Assembly: GCA_964478915.1 (NCBI GenBank)
Contig: CAYZKG010000065.1
Location: 1-15,565 of the forward strand
Direction of reading: 5' to 3'
Origin: CAYJUM01 sp964478915
GTDB taxonomy: Bacteria > Nitrospirota > Nitrospiria > Nitrospirales > Nitrospiraceae
DNA: 15,565 bases
Shown here: piece by piece, positions 1 through 6,750 of the stretch
Position numbering within the stretch: position 1 is the first letter of the stretch
How the letters are laid out: every line of letters begins with the position of its first letter
The notes under the pieces: generated by a model
Database searches by the model: none
What the model saw: only the letters and a program-made list of their open reading frames with translations
Told to the model about the DNA's origin: nothing
Position numbers and translations under genes: made by a program

Positions 1-25
1 CGGGATTTTTAAATACTTACGCGTC

Positions 26-310
26 ATGGCTGCTGCAGGCTCAAAAAATCCGGTGCTGGCTGCGGTGCTGTCGGGCCTCCTGCCCGGGCTTGGACAGTTT
101 TATATTCGTGACTGGTCCAAGGGAGTTGGGTTCCTGGTAGGGATTCTGATTCTGGATGGCGTGCTCGGTGTGTCGGCTGAGATCCTGAAAGTGTTCCAAG
201 GGATCCAGCCTGAGAATCCGGGGGGATTCCTCGTCCGGTCGCTCGTGGTTCTCGGCTTTGCGCTGTGGAGCGTCGTGGATGCCTTCCGGGGCGCCAAGCG
301 ACACCGGTAG
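26..310 (+). CDS. Small integral membrane protein, GQFY/TM2-like
   Basis: This 94-residue protein is hydrophobic, with two likely membrane segments at about residues 10-50 (broken by a GQFY loop near 23-26) and 68-85. The LLPGLGQFY motif followed by a KG pair and a second hydrophobic stretch resembles small TM2-type or DUF5683-like membrane proteins; this is resemblance by eye only. It ends in a basic tail (RGAKRHR), which suggests a cytoplasmic C-terminus. The ATG at 26 has no clear Shine-Dalgarno sequence, and the frame stays open to the window's left edge, so a longer N-terminus cannot be excluded. The next gene has its own promoter 25 bases downstream, so this is probably the end of an upstream unit. 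The function is unknown. Confidence 0.7.
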   Translation: MAAAGSKNPVLAAVLSGLLPGLGQFYIRDWSKGVGFLVGILILDGVLGVSAEILKVFQGIQPENPGGFLVRSLVVLGFALWSVVDAFRGAKRHR

Positions 311-335
311 GGGCTGAGCCAGGCCGGCCACCGTT

Positions 336-364
336 TTGACAGCCCTGCCCCTGCGTGCTATAGT
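336..364 (+). promoter_or_regulatory. Sigma70-type promoter for the ParA-like gene
   Basis: A perfect -35 box TTGACA (336-341) is separated by 17 bp from a TATAGT -10 box (359-364, five of six matches to TATAAT). Transcription would start near 371, about 40 nt before the ATG at 411. The TTG of this -35 box also opens the longest reading frame for the ATPase. The promoter makes that TTG an unlikely start codon, because it would lie upstream of the transcript. Confidence 0.75.
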
Positions 365-410
365 CGCCGCCTCTGGAGTTCCCTCCTGGCATGGTCCCGC
401 CGAGCAGGCG

Positions 411-1301
411 ATGGCGCTAGTCACCAGCATCCTCAATCTGAAAGGCGGCGTCGGAAAGACCACGGTGACCGTGGCGCTCGCGGAGGTCCTTGCCGCCCAG
501 TACCGTCTGAAAGTCCTGGTCATCGATCTCGACCCGCAGGCCTCCGCGACGCTCTGCCTCATGAGCCAGTTGCGGTGGGCGGAGCGGCGCGCGACCCAGC
601 GGACCCTCTACAACCTCTTTCAGTTCCTCCTGAACGGCTCGGCCGCGCTGTCGGCCGAAGACCTGATCGAGACCCGCACGAGCAACCTGGCCGGCGGCGC
701 GGGACACCTCCATCTGATCCCCAGCAGCATCGAGCTGATCGATCTGTTCGATCGCATGGAGCGCATGCATGAAATCGGGCAGATGCCCGATTACGATGTC
801 TCCCCTCTGCACGTCCTGAAGGATTTCGTCTCTCCGTTGTTCGCCCGGTACGATTACGTGCTCATCGACTGCCCGCCGACGCTGAACACCCTGACCCGCA
901 ACGGGCTCCTGGTCAGCCAGGCGGTTCTGATCCCGTTTGTTCCGGATATCATTTCCCTTATCGGCGTCGATCCTCTCCTGGACCATCTCCGTCGGATCGC
1001 GACGCTGCAGAACCTCAGGCTTCAGCCGGTGGGACTGCTGGCCACCCGAGTCGATGCGCGGCTGCCGTTGCACCAGAAGGTTCTGGAACGCGTCAGGCTT
1101 CGCGCCCGACAGCGTCACGACTTTCCGGAGCTGTTTCAGGTCCAGATTCCGAACCGCATCGCCTACGCGGAGGCGATGGAGTGGAGCCGCTCGTTCCCGA
1201 CCCTCCATGCCAAATACGGCGGCGATGATTTTGCCCCCTGGGACGCCTTTGCCAAGGAGTTCGTGGAGCGACTGAATTCGCTCGCCGCCCCATCGCCGTA
1301 G
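411..1301 (+). CDS. ParA/MinD-family P-loop ATPase (orphan ParA)
   Basis: This is a 296-residue deviant-Walker ATPase of the ParA/Soj/MinD superfamily, which dimerises on ATP and acts on the nucleoid, membrane or other scaffolds to place cargo. Visible motifs are the deviant Walker A KGGVGKTT (11-18, with signature Lys11), Walker A' IDLDPQASA (38-46) and Walker B YVLIDCPP (149-156). The ATG at 411 is chosen over the TTG at 336. It puts the P-loop about 10 residues from the N-terminus, as is usual for the family, and the TTG is part of the promoter -35 box. No ParB, MinE or parS-like gene is adjacent, so the cargo is unknown. It could serve chromosome segregation, positioning of a protein complex, or another role. 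It is transcribed separately from yebC, which has its own promoter. Confidence 0.88.
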   Translation: MALVTSILNLKGGVGKTTVTVALAEVLAAQYRLKVLVIDLDPQASATLCLMSQLRWAERRATQRTLYNLFQFLLNGSAALSAEDLIETRTSNLAGGAGHLHLIPSSIELIDLFDRMERMHEIGQMPDYDVSPLHVLKDFVSPLFARYDYVLIDCPPTLNTLTRNGLLVSQAVLIPFVPDIISLIGVDPLLDHLRRIATLQNLRLQPVGLLATRVDARLPLHQKVLERVRLRARQRHDFPELFQVQIPNRIAYAEAMEWSRSFPTLHAKYGGDDFAPWDAFAKEFVERLNSLAAPSP

Positions 1302-1311
1302 ACCGGCCGCG

Positions 1312-1341
1312 TTGACACGTTTCTCGGGGTTGTGTTAGAAA
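1312..1341 (+). promoter_or_regulatory. Sigma70-type promoter for the yebC-ruvAB operon
   Basis: A perfect TTGACA -35 box (1312-1317) lies 18 bp upstream of TAGAAA (1336-1341, four of six matches). The -10 is preceded by TGT at 1333-1335, an extended -10 (TGn) motif. It begins 11 bases after the ParA-like gene's stop and about 90 bases before yebC, giving a 5' leader of about 55 nt. Confidence 0.6.
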
Positions 1342-1402
1342 AACCACACCATTCGATTCCCCGGGACCCATTTGCCCCGATTTCAAGCACGGGAGACCAG
1401 CA

Positions 1403-2155
1403 ATGGGCGGTCACAGCCATTGGGCGACCACAAAGCGACATAAAGCCGCTCAGGACGCCAAGCGCGGGAAGATCTTCACGCGGATCATCCGCGAGCTGAC
1501 CATTGCGGCCCGCCAGGGCGGCGATCCCGACGGAAACTCTCGCCTCCGCCTGGCCATCATGAAAGCCAAAGACGCCAACATGCCAGGCGACACGATCAAG
1601 AAGGCGATCCAGCGCGGGACCGGCGAGCTGCCTGGCGTCAATTACGAAGAATTCACCCTGGAAGGGTACGGGCCCGGGGGCACCGCTCTGTTGCTGGAGA
1701 TCACCACCGACAATCGGAACCGCACGGTCGCCGAGGTCAGAAGCTTGTTGAGCAAGCACAACGGCACCATGGCCGAAGCCGGCTCGGTGGCCTGGCAATT
1801 CCAGAAAAAAGGCCTGCTCGTCGTGGAGCACGGCAAGGTTGACGAGGACCGTCTCCTCTCGCTGGGCTTGGAAGCTGGCGCCGAGGATGTGAAGGTGGAT
1901 GAGAAGACCTTCGAAGTCATCACGGCGCCCCAGGACTTCGACCAGGTCAAGAAAGCGCTGGCCGATGCGAAGATCGAGACGTCCCTGGCCGAGGTCACGT
2001 ACGTTCCGCAGAGCTACGTGAAGCTGGAGGAAAAAAACGCCGAGCAGATGCTCAAGCTCATGGAAGCGCTGGACGACCACGATGACGTCCAGAAAGTCCA
2101 CGCGAACTTCGACATTCCGGATGAGATCATGGAAAAGGTGGCTGCGGCCGGATAG
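1403..2155 (+). CDS. yebC: YebC/PmpR-family protein
   Basis: At 250 residues this has the standard length of the YebC/TACO1 family. The N-terminus (MGGHSHWATTKRHKAAQDAK, then KRGKIFTRIIREL) is diagnostic, and family features continue through DPDGNSRLRLAI, KDANMPGDTIKKAI and YEEFTLEGYGPGG. Family members have been described both as DNA-binding transcriptional regulators (PmpR type) and as ribosome-associated factors that relieve stalling at proline-rich stretches. The sequence does not settle which applies, but the housekeeping position favours the general form. The ATG is preceded by a GGGAGA Shine-Dalgarno sequence. It is the first gene of the ruv cluster, a widely conserved neighbourhood (yebC-ruvC-ruvA-ruvB in many bacteria), although ruvC is missing here. 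Confidence 0.95.
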   Translation: MGGHSHWATTKRHKAAQDAKRGKIFTRIIRELTIAARQGGDPDGNSRLRLAIMKAKDANMPGDTIKKAIQRGTGELPGVNYEEFTLEGYGPGGTALLLEITTDNRNRTVAEVRSLLSKHNGTMAEAGSVAWQFQKKGLLVVEHGKVDEDRLLSLGLEAGAEDVKVDEKTFEVITAPQDFDQVKKALADAKIETSLAEVTYVPQSYVKLEEKNAEQMLKLMEALDDHDDVQKVHANFDIPDEIMEKVAAAG

Positions 2156-2200
2156 GCCGTGGCAGGCCTGCGTGCTCCAGGCCCGTTCACGCGGAGCGGC

Positions 2201-2224
2201 ATGACTTCCTGGCCCCTCACATGA
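2201..2224 (+). other. Possible leader mini-ORF coupled to ruvA
   Basis: ATG at 2201 opens a 7-codon frame (MTSWPLT) that stops at TGA 2222-2224, overlapping the ruvA start as ATGA. A GGAG at about 2193-2196 lies 4 nt before the mini-ORF start, whereas ruvA itself lacks a Shine-Dalgarno sequence. A ribosome finishing this peptide could reinitiate at ruvA. This is inference from position only; a chance short frame is possible. Confidence 0.3.
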
Positions 2225-2829
2225 TCGCCGCACTGACGGGCCGCCTCGCCTCGAAGACTCCCGCCCAGATCACGCTCGATGTCCAGGGCGTCGGCTACGA
2301 AGTGTTCATCCCGCTGAGCACCTACTACGCACTCCCGGACGTGGATGAGCATGCCGCCCTGTGCATCCATACGCATCTGCGTGAAGATGCCATCCAACTG
2401 TTCGGCTTCCTCACGGCTCAGGAGAAGGAAGCCTTCGTGCTGCTGACGGGCATCTCGGGAATCGGGCCGAAGCTGGCCCTGAGCGTCCTGTCGGCGCTCA
2501 GCGTTGCGGACTTGGTCTCGGCGGTGCAGGCCGGCGATGTGGACAAGCTCGAGACGGTGCCCGGGATCGGGAAAAAATCCGCCGGACGGATTGCCTTGGA
2601 GCTGAAGGACAAGGTGGAGCGCTTGCATCCGCTCGGCGTCAAACCTTCCCAGGCGGTCGTCGGTGACACGGACCGGCTTCAGGAAGATGCCCTGTCTGCT
2701 CTCGTGAACCTCGGCTACCGAGCGTCGGAGGTCAAGGAGGCGCTGAAACGCATCGCGCGCGGTCATGCTCCACCGGACGTGCTCAAAGATCTGATCCGGG
2801 AGGCTCTCAAGGAACTGGCGAAAGGGTAG
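2221..2829 (+). CDS. ruvA: Holliday junction branch migration protein RuvA
   Basis: This 202-residue protein is a full-length RuvA, the tetrameric subunit that binds four-way DNA junctions and loads the RuvB motor. It has an N-terminal OB-fold domain (about 1-64, starting MIAALTGRL). Two helix-hairpin-helix motifs follow: GISGIGPKLALSVL at 77-90 and VPGIGKKSAGRIALEL at 113-128. After a linker (about 136-150) comes the small domain III that contacts RuvB (about 152-200). The ATG has no evident Shine-Dalgarno sequence. It overlaps the stop of a 7-codon mini-ORF at 2201-2224 through ATGA, suggesting translational coupling. Its stop lies 2 bases before the next gene's ATG. Confidence 0.97.
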   Translation: MIAALTGRLASKTPAQITLDVQGVGYEVFIPLSTYYALPDVDEHAALCIHTHLREDAIQLFGFLTAQEKEAFVLLTGISGIGPKLALSVLSALSVADLVSAVQAGDVDKLETVPGIGKKSAGRIALELKDKVERLHPLGVKPSQAVVGDTDRLQEDALSALVNLGYRASEVKEALKRIARGHAPPDVLKDLIREALKELAKG

Positions 2830-2831
2830 GT

Positions 2832-3389
2832 ATGCGACGAGGCTCCTTGGCTGTTGCGGGTGCGCTGCGTCCTTCGGGTCGCAGGGGCAGGCGAGTATTC
2901 AACCGGCTTGCCGTCTGGGTGCTGGGCCCCGTTCTCGTGCTCTCCGCTCCGGGACCTGTCCACCTCGAGGAGACCCCGCTGCCGTCCGGGAACATTTCGG
3001 TTTGCGGGGCCTGTCCGACCGGGTACGCCCTGTTCAGCGTCTCTGCCGATCCGGTCCAGTGCGGGGCCGACCCTACGCTGTCTCATTGCATACCGGTCGG
3101 AGCGCCCATTCTCTCGGTCTGCGGGGCCTGCCCCGAGGGTTACGTGCGGGTCGGCAGCTCCTACCAGCCAGCTCGCTGTGGGAACGCTGAGGCCGGCAAC
3201 ATGAGCCAATGCCAGATTCAAAAGCTGGAGGGCGGAGTCATCGGCCCGGGCCAGGGCGGTCTCCACTGTCCGCCGGACTGCGCCGGTCCGCTGGCCTCTC
3301 CGGGCGCCAAGACGCCGCCGCCCGTCTTCTGCCCCCCGACCTGCGTGGCGCCGGGTCAGCCGCCGCCTCCACCGGTCTATCCCAAATGA
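2832..3389 (+). CDS. Cysteine-rich, proline-rich exported protein of unknown function
   Basis: This 185-residue protein has a basic N-terminus (RRGRR at 17-21), then a short hydrophobic segment (about 26-39) and a likely cleavage region near SAPGP, so it looks exported. RRVF at 20-23 loosely recalls a twin-arginine signal. The mature part has 12 cysteines in two duplicated patterns. Two repeats of about 39 residues each begin SVCGACP-x-GY (C58, C61, C77, C86 and C97, C100, C116, C127). Then come two short CPPxC motifs (C146/C150, C167/C171) in a Gly/Pro-rich tail ending PPPPPVYPK. Disulfides or metal binding are possible. The ATG lies 2 bases after the ruvA stop with AGGGTAGG overlapping that stop, and ruvB starts 7 bases downstream, so it is in the operon. 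I recognise no family, and a role in recombination is doubtful if it is exported. Confidence 0.75.
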   Translation: MRRGSLAVAGALRPSGRRGRRVFNRLAVWVLGPVLVLSAPGPVHLEETPLPSGNISVCGACPTGYALFSVSADPVQCGADPTLSHCIPVGAPILSVCGACPEGYVRVGSSYQPARCGNAEAGNMSQCQIQKLEGGVIGPGQGGLHCPPDCAGPLASPGAKTPPPVFCPPTCVAPGQPPPPPVYPK

Positions 3390-3396
3390 GTGCGCC

Positions 3397-4401
3397 ATGC
3401 CGGATCGCCTGGTGACCGGGCACATCACCGACGAGGAGCGGAGCCTGGAGGTCACGCTTCGGCCGCAGACTCTGGAGGAGTATGTCGGGCAGACGCGCAT
3501 GAAGGAGTCCCTGCGCATCTGCATCGAGGCGGCAAAGGGACGCGGCGAGGCGTTGGACCATGCGATCTTCTACGGGCCTCCCGGGCTGGGGAAGACGACG
3601 ATTGCGCACATCATCGCCCGGGAGCTGGGGGTCGCCATCCGCTCCACGTCCGGCTTGGTCCTGGCGCACGCGGGCGATCTGGCGGCCATTCTCACGAATC
3701 TGCAGCACCGCGACGTGCTCTTTATCGATGAGATCCACCGACTGCCGGCCTCGGTCGAGGAGGCGCTCTATCCGGCCATGGAGGACTATCAATTGGATCT
3801 CGCCATCGGACAAGGACCCACCACCCGCACGATCAAGCTGGACCTTCCGCGCTTTACGCTGATCGGAGCCACGACGCGCGCGGGGGCCTTGACCTCGCCG
3901 TTGCGCGAGCGCTTCGGGCTGGTTAACCGCCTGGACTTTTATTCGGCCGACGAACTGCACACCATCGTCACCCGGTCGGCCGGTCTGTTGGGCATCCCGA
4001 TCGACTCAGAGGGCGCGGCCGAGATCGCCCGACGCGCCCGCGGCACGCCCCGGATCGCCAACCGGCTGGTGAAGCGGGTGCGCGACTATGCCCAGATCAA
4101 GGCAGACGGGCGGATTACCCGCGACGTGGCGCGAGACGCACTGGCCTGGCTGGGAGTGGACTCGATGGGGTTCGATGAAATGGATCAAAAAATTCTCCTG
4201 ACGGTTCTGGAGAAATTCGGTGGCGGCCCGGTCGGGATTGAATCGCTGGCGGCCGCGGTGAACGAGGAAAAAGGCACGCTGGAGGACGTGTACGAGCCCT
4301 TCCTGATCCAGTCCGGATTCCTCGAGCGGACGGCGCGGGGCCGTCAAGCCACCCGTCTTGCCTTCGAACACTTTGGAAAACCAAAAGATTTGTTGTCTTG
4401 A
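3397..4401 (+). CDS. ruvB: Holliday junction DNA helicase RuvB
   Basis: This 334-residue AAA+ ATPase is a complete RuvB, the hexameric motor that drives branch migration of Holliday junctions with RuvA. Visible elements are Walker A GPPGLGKT (60-67), Walker B with DEIH (FIDEIH, 109-114), sensor 1 GATT (157-160) and the arginine finger in SPLRERFG (Arg170). The C-terminal winged-helix domain carries the family tail EPFLIQSGFLERTARGR (300-316). The N-terminal LRPQTLEEYVGQ (21-32) is also typical. It follows the cysteine-rich gene by 7 bases and is the last gene of the yebC-ruvAB unit; I see no convincing hairpin-plus-T-run terminator after it. Confidence 0.98.
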   Translation: MPDRLVTGHITDEERSLEVTLRPQTLEEYVGQTRMKESLRICIEAAKGRGEALDHAIFYGPPGLGKTTIAHIIARELGVAIRSTSGLVLAHAGDLAAILTNLQHRDVLFIDEIHRLPASVEEALYPAMEDYQLDLAIGQGPTTRTIKLDLPRFTLIGATTRAGALTSPLRERFGLVNRLDFYSADELHTIVTRSAGLLGIPIDSEGAAEIARRARGTPRIANRLVKRVRDYAQIKADGRITRDVARDALAWLGVDSMGFDEMDQKILLTVLEKFGGGPVGIESLAAAVNEEKGTLEDVYEPFLIQSGFLERTARGRQATRLAFEHFGKPKDLLS

Positions 4402-4485
4402 GCGCGCCTCAGGGCATTTCAGAGCCTTTCTCCGACCTCCCTGGCCGCTCCTGCGCCCCGAAAAACCAAATCCTATTGATAAATC

Positions 4486-4514
4486 TTGCAAAGCTGGACC
4501 GCTTTGGTTACGAT
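4486..4514 (+). promoter_or_regulatory. Candidate promoter for the aromatic amino acid operon
   Basis: TTGCAA (4486-4491) and TACGAT (4509-4514) are separated by 17 bp, each matching four of six consensus bases. It sits in the longest intergenic stretch of the window (4402-4570), in an AT-richer patch (about 4460-4515). The start site would be near 4521, about 50 nt before pheA. I saw no leader peptide rich in Phe or Tyr codons that would indicate attenuation. An overlapping TTGATA at 4476-4481 has no well-spaced partner. Confidence 0.4.
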
Positions 4515-4570
4515 AACGGGTCTCTGACTGCCCGCCGCAAAATCCGCGTCAGAGGTAAAGGGGTGGCCTT

Positions 4571-5641
4571 ACGGACATACAGCACTTCCGCAAAGAGATC
4601 GACCGGCTCGATGATGAGATCTTGCGCCTGCTGAACGAGCGATCCAAGAACGTCATCGAAATCGGCAAGTTAAAGAAACAGTCGGACACCCAGGCGAACC
4701 TTCACACCCCGGCGCGAGAAGCCGAGATCGTGGATCGGCTGATGCGCCGCAATCCCGGTCCATTCCCCAACGAGGCGATCCGATCCGTGTACCGGGAGAT
4801 CATGTCCGCCTCTCTGTCCCTGGAGGGGCCGCAGCGCGTCGCCTACCTGGGCCCGCGGGCGACCTTCACGCATCTGGCCTGCATCCAGAAATTCGGCGAC
4901 TCGGCCGAGTACATCGCGGTCAACAGCATCAAGGATGTGTTCAATGAGGTGGAACGGGGGCGGGCGAACTTCGGAGTCGTCCCCATCGAGAATTCCACGG
5001 AAGGGGTGGTGAACCACACCCTCGACATGTTCATCGATTCGAACCTTCTCATCTACGGCGAGGTGCTCCAGGAGGTGTCCCATTATCTGCTGTCGAAGAC
5101 CGATCGCCTGGAGGAGATCAAGAAGATCTATTCGCACCCCCACGCCATCGCCCAGTGCCGCAACTGGCTGGAGACCAATCTGCCGCATGTCCCGGTCTCG
5201 GAAGTGGCGAGCACGGCGCGGGCGGCGGAGTTGTGCGCGTATGATGCGTCGTCCGGCGCCATCGCGTCGGAGTTGGCCGCTCAGCTCTATGGCCTGAAGG
5301 TCGTGAAATCGCGCATCGAAGACAACATCAACAACTACACCCGGTTCTTGATCCTGTCGCAGAAGGCTCCGGAGCGCACCGGAAAAGAGAAGACTTCCAT
5401 CATGCTGTCGGTGAAGGACAAAGTCGGCGCCCTCTATGAGTTGCTGCGGCCCTTCGCCTCACATGGGATCAACATGACCAAGATCGAATCGCGTCCGTCC
5501 CGGCGGAAAGCCTGGGAGTACCTCTTTTTCATGGACATCGAAGGACACGTCGAGGAAGACCGCGTGAAGAAGGCGTTGGAGGAGGTCAAGGGCCGCTGTC
5601 TGTTCCTCAAAATCCTGGGGTCGTATCCCGCCCATCCCTGA
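4571..5641 (+). CDS. pheA: Bifunctional chorismate mutase / prephenate dehydratase (P-protein), apparent non-canonical ACG start
   Basis: This converts chorismate to prephenate and then to phenylpyruvate for phenylalanine synthesis. Read from 4571 it has 356 residues: chorismate mutase (about 1-85), prephenate dehydratase (about 88-272) and a C-terminal ACT domain (about 276-350). By alignment from memory with the E. coli P-protein, Arg7, Arg24 and Lys35 correspond to the mutase residues Arg11, Arg28 and Lys39. PIENS (138-142) and TRF (257-259) belong to the dehydratase, and ESRP (306-309) is the phenylalanine-binding ACT motif, so feedback inhibition is expected. The frame has no ATG, GTG or TTG between the stop at 4556-4558 and a TTG at 4622. 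That TTG would delete the first 17 residues, including Arg7. ACG at 4571 lies 7 nt after AAAGGGG and gives a normal N-terminus. Either ACG is used, or the base is a mutation or sequence error. hisC follows 8 bases later. Confidence 0.9.
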   Translation, partial: TDIQHFRKEIDRLDDEILRLLNERSKNVIEIGKLKKQSDTQANLHTPAREAEIVDRLMRRNPGPFPNEAIRSVYREIMSASLSLEGPQRVAYLGPRATFTHLACIQKFGDSAEYIAVNSIKDVFNEVERGRANFGVVPIENSTEGVVNHTLDMFIDSNLLIYGEVLQEVSHYLLSKTDRLEEIKKIYSHPHAIAQCRNWLETNLPHVPVSEVASTARAAELCAYDASSGAIASELAAQLYGLKVVKSRIEDNINNYTRFLILSQKAPERTGKEKTSIMLSVKDKVGALYELLRPFASHGINMTKIESRPSRRKAWEYLFFMDIEGHVEEDRVKKALEEVKGRCLFLKILGSYPAHP

Positions 5642-5649
5642 CGGTATCC

Positions 5650-6750
5650 ATGTCCATCAAGGTCCACCCCGACATCGAGTCCCTGGTACCCTATTCCCCG
5701 GGCAAACCCATCGAAGAACTCGAGCGCGAGCTCGGGCTCACCGGTGCGGTCAAACTGGCCTCCAACGAGAATCCCCGGGGGCCGTCGCCCAAGGCGTTGG
5801 CGGTCCTGTCCGAGGCGGCCAAGACGCTGCACCGGTATCCGGACGGCGGGGCCTATCGGCTCCGGACCGCGTTGGCTGAGCGCTGGAAAGTCTCCCCGGC
5901 TCAGGTGGTGTTAGGGAACGGCTCCGACGAGATCATCGGCATGTTGGTGCGTGCCTTCTTGCCGCCGGGTGACGAAGCGATCATGGCGGACCAGACCTTC
6001 GTGATCTATCACATGGAGGTCACCGCGTCGCACGGCAGGCCGGTTGTGGTCCCGCTCCGGGGCTTCCGCCATGATCTGTCGGCCATGGCCAACGCGGTGA
6101 CGCCCCGTACCCGGCTGCTGTTCCTCTGCAACCCCAACAATCCGACCGGCACCATGGTGACCGCTGTGGAAGTGGAGACCTTGATGGCCCGCATTCCGGA
6201 GCACGTGATCGTCGTCTTCGACGAGGCGTATTATGAATACGTGCAGGCCCCGGACTTCCCCGACGGCTTGGGATTCGTGAAGCGGAACCGCAACGCGATC
6301 GTGCTGCGGACATTCTCGAAGATTTACGGCCTGGCTGGGTTGCGCATCGGCTACGGGATTACCACCGCCGAGATCGCCGGCTACCTGAACCGGGTCCGCC
6401 CTCCGTTCAATGCGAACGCTCTGGCTCAGCGGGCGGCGCTCGCGGCGCTGGACGACGAGGAGCACGTGACGCGGAGCCGGCAGATGAACCGCAGCGAAAT
6501 GGCCGTGGTACGGGCAGGCCTGGAGACGCTGGGGTTCCGCCCTGTGCCGAGTGAAGCGAATTTTCTGTACTTTGATTGCGGGCGCGATGGCTGCGCGGTG
6601 TTCCAAGCGCTCCTCAGAGAAGGGGTGATCGTCAGGCACATTGAGGGCCGGATGCTGCGGGTCACCATCGGCCTGCCAGAAGAGAACATCCGCTTATTGG
6701 AAGCGTTGAAGAAAGTCCTCATGCAGGAAGGAGTCAAATACACGCCATGA
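5650..6750 (+). CDS. hisC: Histidinol-phosphate / aromatic aminotransferase (fold type I PLP enzyme)
   Basis: This 366-residue enzyme belongs to the HisC branch of class I/II aminotransferases. It has the N-terminal LASNENPRGPSP (36-47), the cofactor-phosphate contact GNGSDEII (89-96), NPNNPTG (161-167), Asp191 in VFDEAYYEY, and the Schiff-base lysine Lys224 in TFSKIYGLAGLRIGYG. The C-terminal MLRVTIG supplies the usual carboxylate-binding arginine. Its closest family function is histidinol-phosphate transamination. Its placement between pheA and aroF, away from other his genes in this window, suggests it also or mainly transaminates phenylpyruvate and 4-hydroxyphenylpyruvate. Such broad specificity is known in this family, but the sequence alone cannot prove it here. 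The stop overlaps the aroF ATG by four bases (ATGA). Confidence 0.9.
   Translation: MSIKVHPDIESLVPYSPGKPIEELERELGLTGAVKLASNENPRGPSPKALAVLSEAAKTLHRYPDGGAYRLRTALAERWKVSPAQVVLGNGSDEIIGMLVRAFLPPGDEAIMADQTFVIYHMEVTASHGRPVVVPLRGFRHDLSAMANAVTPRTRLLFLCNPNNPTGTMVTAVEVETLMARIPEHVIVVFDEAYYEYVQAPDFPDGLGFVKRNRNAIVLRTFSKIYGLAGLRIGYGITTAEIAGYLNRVRPPFNANALAQRAALAALDDEEHVTRSRQMNRSEMAVVRAGLETLGFRPVPSEANFLYFDCGRDGCAVFQALLREGVIVRHIEGRMLRVTIGLPEENIRLLEALKKVLMQEGVKYTP

Noticed and set aside
17..26. TTACGCGTCA at the left edge, identical to 7821-7830 in the tyrA palindrome
   Set aside because: A single shared 10-mer is expected by chance in a window this long, and no heptamer array or inverted partner is visible at the edge.
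2162..2171. GCAGGCCTGC palindrome between yebC and ruvA
   Set aside because: It is too short, has no loop or T-run and is close to what GC-rich sequence gives by chance, so it is not called a terminator or operator.
1163..2233. Long minus-strand open frame of 356 codons opposite yebC
   Set aside because: It lies antisense to a certain gene, shows no recognisable domain, and is explained by high GC content, which makes stop codons rare in the opposite frames.
4398..4634. A 78-codon frame starting at TTG and overlapping the ruvB stop
   Set aside because: It is in a different frame from pheA, overlaps its mutase domain, has no ribosome binding site of its own and encodes nothing recognisable.
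4622..5641. TTG 4622 as the start of pheA
   Set aside because: It would remove the first 17 residues of the mutase domain, including the Arg equivalent to E. coli Arg11, and has no good Shine-Dalgarno spacing.
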